From: Synechococcus sp. M44_DOE_062
GTDB lineage: Bacteria; Cyanobacteriota; Cyanobacteriia; Thermostichales; Thermostichaceae
Reading direction: 5' to 3'
NCBI GenBank assembly: GCA_015295985.1
Contig: DVDX01000018.1
Coordinates: 1 to 64,000, forward strand
Length of the DNA stretch: 64,000 nt
A model generated the notes under the pieces. It ran no database searches, was not told where the DNA came from, and worked only from the letters and a program-made list of their open reading frames with translations. Each line of letters opens with the position of its first letter. The first letter of the stretch is position 1. The position numbers and the translations under genes are program-made. Below, piece after piece: positions 59,298 to 64,000 of this stretch.

Positions 59298-60131
59298 ATG
59301 ACCCCCCCTTCTACGACAGCGCTGCGGGATTTGTTTCAGGCGGTGGCCCAAGGGGAGCTCACCCCAGAGCAAGCCCTGCAAGCCTACCGCTTTCTGCCCT
59401 TTGAGCCGGTGGGAGACTTCGCCCACGTGGATCACCACCGTCCCTTGCGCACGGGCTTTCCTGAAGCCGTGTGGGGGCCTGGCAAAACCCCAGATCAGAT
59501 CGCCCAACTCCTGGAGCATCTCCACCAGCGGGGATCCCTGGCCTTGGCCACCCGCATCGAAGCCCAGGTGTATGCCGAGATCCGCAGCCGCCTGCCTCAG
59601 GCGCAGTATTCTGAGGTGGCCCGCTTGTGTTGGATCCCGTCCCAGCAGGTGGTCAGCCATCCTGGACAGGTTAGCGTGATCTCCGCCGGCACTGCCGATT
59701 TGCCGGTGGCAGAAGAAGCCGCCCTCACGCTCGAGCTTTGCGGGTTTCAGGTGAAGCGCCTCTGGGATGTGGGGGTGGCCGGGATCCATCGGCTGCTGCA
59801 CAACCGGGCGGCCCTGCAAGCAGACGTGCTGATCGTGGTGGCGGGCATGGAGGGGGCCTTGGCCAGTGTGGTGGCGGGTCTGGCGGATTGTCCGGTGATC
59901 GCTGTGCCCACCAGCATTGGCTACGGGGCCAGCTTCCAGGGCTTGGCTGCCCTACTCACCATGCTCAACTCCTGCGCAGCAGGGGTGGGAGTGCTGAACA
60001 TCGACAACGGTTTCGGGGCGGCAATTCTGGCAGGCCAGATCCTGCGTTGCGGACAACGGCTGGCGGCTCGATTGAGTTCATCCGGCCCCACTGGAGATCC
60101 AACAGAGAATCGCCAGATTTCAGAAGGTTAA
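59298..60131 (+). CDS. larB: LarB-type nickel pincer cofactor biosynthesis protein (PurE-like domain)
   Basis: SVISAGTADLPVAEEAALTLELCGFQVKRLWDVGVAGIHRLL...VVAGMEGALASVVAGLADCPVIAVPTSIGYGASFQGLAALLTMLNSCAAGVGVLNIDNGFGAA. Confidence 0.93.
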   Translation: MTPPSTTALRDLFQAVAQGELTPEQALQAYRFLPFEPVGDFAHVDHHRPLRTGFPEAVWGPGKTPDQIAQLLEHLHQRGSLALATRIEAQVYAEIRSRLPQAQYSEVARLCWIPSQQVVSHPGQVSVISAGTADLPVAEEAALTLELCGFQVKRLWDVGVAGIHRLLHNRAALQADVLIVVAGMEGALASVVAGLADCPVIAVPTSIGYGASFQGLAALLTMLNSCAAGVGVLNIDNGFGAAILAGQILRCGQRLAARLSSSGPTGDPTENRQISEG

Positions 60132-60337
60132 GAATTGTAAATAGATCCTGAGCCAAACAGGCTATACTCAGGCCAGAGTTCAGGCTTGGACTTTCTCTTT
60201 CCCATCCTCCGGGGGTTTGAGGGTTTTGCCCGTGGCCACCCAATTGGGTTAGTGCCTTTTTCAGGGGTACCTCATATCCGAAGATGGGGCGGGTTCCTAC
60301 GCTGGTTAACTAACTGGGGCGGATAAAACGCGCGAAT

Positions 60338-61291
60338 ATGCTAATTGATGCAACACTTGTTGATGCAACACTTGTCAAAAATGCCATAGAGGCGATGGGG
60401 GCAACCTTGATCCTGGCGCAGGGGATGACTCAGTCCTTCACTTGGACAGATATTTTCTTAGTGGTGGCTTTGGTGTTTTTGGAGGCCGCCCTCTCTGCGG
60501 ACAACGCCGTTGCCCTGGCGGCTCTGGTGAAGCATCTGCCCACCCCCCAGCAACAGAATCGGGCCCTGCGCTGGGGCATCATCGGCGCTTACGGCTTTCG
60601 CATCGCCATTGTTTTCGCGGCAGTTTGGTTGGTGGAATATCCACCCGCTCGGTTTTTCGGGGCTTGCTATCTGCTCTGGCTGGCCTGGCAGCATTTTCGG
60701 GGCGAAGAAGAAGGCTCAGAACAGGACATCACCCGCCACGCCAACTTTTGGCAGACCCTAGTGATGGTGGAACTGACGGATCTGGTCTTTTCTTTCGACA
60801 GTATCGCTGCTTCGGTGGGCGTCTCCCGCAAGGCTTGGGTAATCATCCTCGGTGGCATTCTCGGCATTACCCTGATGCGCTACATGGCTTCTCTGTTTTT
60901 GCGTTGGTTGGATGAGTTCTCTCACCTGGAAGATGCCGCTTTCGCCATCATCGCCCTGGTGGGGAGCACCATGTTGTTGGAAGTGTTTTTCCCCCAAATT
61001 CAGATCCCAGAGTGGGGGATGGTGGTGGCCGTGATCCCCTTATTTGTCTGGGGCTTCTCGCGGCGCGTGAAACTCCATTCAGAACAGGATAAGCAGCCGG
61101 AGCTGGCCGACGGAGGGCAGAGAGAAGAGAGAAGGGCAGCGCCTACAGATAAAACAGATAAAGTAGAGGTCATCCCCTCTGGGTGGGCGGCTGCCCTCGA
61201 GGAAGACCTGGCCCCTGAGCTGCAGAGCAGGGAGGATGGGGAAGAGAGGTACGGCTTGGGCTTATCGCCAGGGATCCCTGATTTGCCTTGA
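60338..61291 (+). CDS. TerC-family integral membrane protein
   Basis: FLVVALVFLEAALSADNAVALAALVKHLP...ELTDLVFSFDSIAASVGVSRKAWVIILGGILGITLMRYMA. Confidence 0.94.
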   Translation: MLIDATLVDATLVKNAIEAMGATLILAQGMTQSFTWTDIFLVVALVFLEAALSADNAVALAALVKHLPTPQQQNRALRWGIIGAYGFRIAIVFAAVWLVEYPPARFFGACYLLWLAWQHFRGEEEGSEQDITRHANFWQTLVMVELTDLVFSFDSIAASVGVSRKAWVIILGGILGITLMRYMASLFLRWLDEFSHLEDAAFAIIALVGSTMLLEVFFPQIQIPEWGMVVAVIPLFVWGFSRRVKLHSEQDKQPELADGGQREERRAAPTDKTDKVEVIPSGWAAALEEDLAPELQSREDGEERYGLGLSPGIPDLP

Positions 61292-61423
61292 TAGGGCTGT
61301 TGGCTGCTTCATTGCCTTGGCCCCCACTGACTCCTAAACTAGCAGTGAAGCTGACCTGAGGAGGGAAGCATCTTGACCCCGCAGTTCTGCTTGAAATCGT
61401 TGGTCAAGTGCTTCAGAAGCAGC

Positions 61424-62302
61424 ATGGATAGCCCAAAGGAGCAGCAGGTGTCCGAAGATAGGCTCCAACCTTTGGCTAGGGCGGGGGTTCTGAGCACGCC
61501 AGCAGTGCAGAGTGCTACTCCCTTGGTGGAGTTGCGCCAAGTTTCCAAGCGCTTTGGCTCGACAGTGGTGCTTGACCACGTGGATCTGAAGGTGTATCGG
61601 GGTGAGGCCCTGGGCCTGGTGGGGCCTTCGGGCACCGGGAAATCGACGCTGCTGCGCATCATTGCCGGCCTAACGGAGCCAGATGCCGGAGAAGTGCTCT
61701 GGTGCGGGATCCCACTCCCGGAGATTCAAGCCCAACACGCAACTCCCCCTTTGCGGGTAGGGATGGTGTTTCAGCAGGCCGCCCTGTTCGACTCCCTGAC
61801 GGTGGAAGAAAACGTAGGGTTTTTGCTCTACGAGCACTCGCAGTTGCCCCGCTCCCGCATTCGGGAATTGGTGGCCGCCAAGCTGGAGGCGGTGGGGCTG
61901 GCGGGCAAAGAGCACAACCTGCCAGAAGAACTCTCAGGGGGGATGCGCAAACGGGCTAGCTTCGCCCGCGCCATTATGGAGGATCCCTCACTGCCCCAGG
62001 ATGAACCCCAATTGCTGCTGTACGATGAGCCCACTGCGGGTTTGGATCCCATTGCCTCGACGGTGATTGAAGATCTCATCCGGGAGCTGCAGCAGGTGAA
62101 AAAAGCCTGTGAGAGCTACATTGTGGTCACCCACCAGCACAGCACCATTTACCGCGCCACTGACCGCATTGTTTTGTTGGCTCAGGGGCAGGTGCAGTGG
62201 GAGGGATCCGTGCAGCAGATCGAAACGTGCGATAACCCCTTTGTGCGGCAGTTTTTCAGCGGTAGCGTAGAAGGGCCGATTCAAGTGGCAGGGCAGGTGT
62301 GA
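61424..62302 (+). CDS. MlaF/TGD3-like ABC transporter ATP-binding protein
   Basis: Walker A GPSGTGKST; LSGGMRKRASFARAIM; YDEPTAGLDPIASTVIEDLI. Confidence 0.93.
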   Translation: MDSPKEQQVSEDRLQPLARAGVLSTPAVQSATPLVELRQVSKRFGSTVVLDHVDLKVYRGEALGLVGPSGTGKSTLLRIIAGLTEPDAGEVLWCGIPLPEIQAQHATPPLRVGMVFQQAALFDSLTVEENVGFLLYEHSQLPRSRIRELVAAKLEAVGLAGKEHNLPEELSGGMRKRASFARAIMEDPSLPQDEPQLLLYDEPTAGLDPIASTVIEDLIRELQQVKKACESYIVVTHQHSTIYRATDRIVLLAQGQVQWEGSVQQIETCDNPFVRQFFSGSVEGPIQVAGQV

Positions 62303-63513
62303 TGCGTTCGCGAGCAGTGCGAGAAGGGGCAGTGGGCCTGTTGATCCTGGCGGGGGCGCTGGGCTTTGCCGGCCTGTTTTTGTGGATCTACAACCTGCGC
62401 TTCGGCAGTCGCGGCTTTCAATTTACCGTCACCTATACCAACGTGGCCGGGCTGGCCGAGGGATCCAGCGTGCGGCTGCGGGGGGTAACCGTAGGTCGGG
62501 TGGAGCGGATTGTGCCTCAACCCAGCCAAGTAGAAGTACAGGTGACCATCGACCAACCCCTAGTCATCCCCCGCGATTCCCTGTTTCTGACCAAACAGAC
62601 CGGGTTGGTGGGGGAAACGGTGATGGATATTCTGCCCCGGGGGAATATTCAGGGGACGGTGGGATCCCCTCTGGCAGCCGATTGCGACAGCAGCCAAATG
62701 GTCTGCGATGGGGATGTGGTGGAGGGCAGACCTGGGACAGATTTTGGCCAGTTATTGATTCGGCTGGATCAGTTGCTCACCCGGATCAACGACGATGAGT
62801 TCTTCGACACCCTTAACGCCACCCTAGAAGGGCTCACCCGCGTTGCCAATAGTGTGGCCAGTCTCTCAGAAACTGTAGAAGAGCGAGTAGCCCCTCTGCG
62901 CACGGAAGATCTGGACTTGTCGCAATTCACCACGGCTGCCACGGCCATCCAAGACGCGGCTGGGGCTGTGAGGGGAACTGCCCGCAGTTTTCAAGCGGCT
63001 GCCGATCAATTCACCGCCCTGGTGGATCAAAACCGCACTTCCCTCAACGCCGCCCTGGAGAACATTCAGCAGGTGAGCGCCGATCTGCAGGCCATGTCGA
63101 GCGCAGTGCGCCCACTGGTTACCGATCCACAACTCCAGGCCGATGTCCGCCAGATCCTGGCCGAGGTGCGAGCGGCTGCGGAGAACGTGGCCCAAGCTAC
63201 CGAAGATCTGCAGCAGATTGCCGCCAGCCTCAACGATCCGGGCACCTTGGCCACGCTGCGCCAAACCCTTGATTCCGCCCGCATCACCTTTCAGAATATG
63301 CAAAAAATTACCGCCGACATCGACGAGCTGACCGGAGATCCCCAGTTTCGCCGCGGCATTCGAGAGTTGGTATTGGGGCTGAGCAACTTGGTCTCCAGCG
63401 TCTCTGGGGAAGATGGGATCCAGCCCGCGGTGGCCGAAGGATATCACTTTCATTTTGCACCCGTCTCTTTTGCCCAGGGGATTGCCTCTGGATCCCAGGG
63501 ATGGCAGCCGTAG
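62302..63513 (+). CDS. MCE/MlaD/TGD2-like lipid-transport substrate-binding protein
   Basis: N-terminal TM, MCE domain FTVTYTNVAGLAEGSSVRLRGVTVGRVERIV...LFLTKQTGLVGETVMDILPRG; start overlaps the upstream ABC stop (TGATG). Confidence 0.93.
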   Translation: MRSRAVREGAVGLLILAGALGFAGLFLWIYNLRFGSRGFQFTVTYTNVAGLAEGSSVRLRGVTVGRVERIVPQPSQVEVQVTIDQPLVIPRDSLFLTKQTGLVGETVMDILPRGNIQGTVGSPLAADCDSSQMVCDGDVVEGRPGTDFGQLLIRLDQLLTRINDDEFFDTLNATLEGLTRVANSVASLSETVEERVAPLRTEDLDLSQFTTAATAIQDAAGAVRGTARSFQAAADQFTALVDQNRTSLNAALENIQQVSADLQAMSSAVRPLVTDPQLQADVRQILAEVRAAAENVAQATEDLQQIAASLNDPGTLATLRQTLDSARITFQNMQKITADIDELTGDPQFRRGIRELVLGLSNLVSSVSGEDGIQPAVAEGYHFHFAPVSFAQGIASGSQGWQP

Positions 63514-63700
63514 ACTTCCCCGTAAGTTGGCTGTCCTTCCCTCTCCCTCAAGCGGGATCCCTGAGATGAACCTGAACAACGGCGGCCAAAGCCGTTGAAG
63601 GGATCCCGAAGCTGGGGTAGGCTTTGCGGGTAAGGTGCTGTGCCTACGGCACCCCCTATGGCTACGCAACGCTGGCGCGACTGAGGTTGAGGTGTGAGGA

Positions 63701-64000
63701 ATGTGTGGCATTGTCGGCTACGTGGGTTTTCAGTGGGCTGCCCCCATCCTGTTGGAGGGCCTGCGCACCTTGGAGTATCGGGGCTATGATTCTGCCGGCA
63801 TTGCCACGGTGGATCGCGAAGAGGGATTGAGGATAGTCCGCGCTACCGGCAAGCTGCACAACCTGCTGGTGAAGCTGACGGCCAACATGCCCACCGCCAA
63901 GGTAGGGATTGGACATACCCGCTGGGCCACCCACGGCAGCGTAACGGAAGAAAATGCTCACCCCCACTGCGACGAGCGCGGGCGCATTGTGGTGATCCAA
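63701..64000 (+). CDS. glmS: Glutamine-fructose-6-phosphate aminotransferase (partial, runs off window)
   Basis: ATG at 63701: MCGIVGYVGFQWAAPILLEGLRTLEYRGYDSAGIATV...VGIGHTRWATHGSVTEENAHPH; catalytic Cys2; not in the ORF track. Confidence 0.95.
   Translation, partial: MCGIVGYVGFQWAAPILLEGLRTLEYRGYDSAGIATVDREEGLRIVRATGKLHNLLVKLTANMPTAKVGIGHTRWATHGSVTEENAHPHCDERGRIVVIQ

Noticed and set aside
1-64000. CRISPR array or defence island
   Set aside because: No regularly spaced direct repeats or cas-like ORFs found; dispersed repeats are irregularly spaced and lie in coding genes.

Overview
This is a chromosomal window from a GC-rich cyanobacterium. Markers are zeta-carotene desaturase, a CpcT/CpeT-type lyase, an intein-containing DnaB, TerC, GlgC, an ABA4-like protein, LarB and MCE/TGD-like genes. 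The composition and the extreme density of the palindrome GGGATCCC suggest a thermophilic Synechococcus of the Yellowstone JA type (recall, not verified). Most of the window is ordinary housekeeping: photolyase, IleS, RlmN, PurE, Sua5, siroheme genes, GshB, L28, L9, ATP sulfurylase, the pstSCAB phosphate operon, DnaB, the start of GlmS and one tRNA-Gly. The most unusual signals are: (1) a ~26-bp dispersed repeat family, often inserted in frame inside genes, whose first 11 bp form a hairpin with compensatory changes between copies (GGAC-TCC-GTCC / GCGC-TCC-GCGC / TTGC-TCC-GCAA, all followed by CGCTnnCGCGACCGG); (2) a very dense octamer palindrome, GGGATCCC, which looks like a HIP1 counterpart; (3) a ~221-bp MITE-like element with perfect 12-bp inverted ends; (4) a 141-aa mini-intein in DnaB; (5) a three-repeat Pho box upstream of pstS; (6) a broken YihY/BrkB gene; (7) a translationally coupled ParA/coiled-coil pair; and (8) a dihydroorotase-like protein lacking the HxH motif. 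No CRISPR array, rRNA operon or intact transposase was seen.
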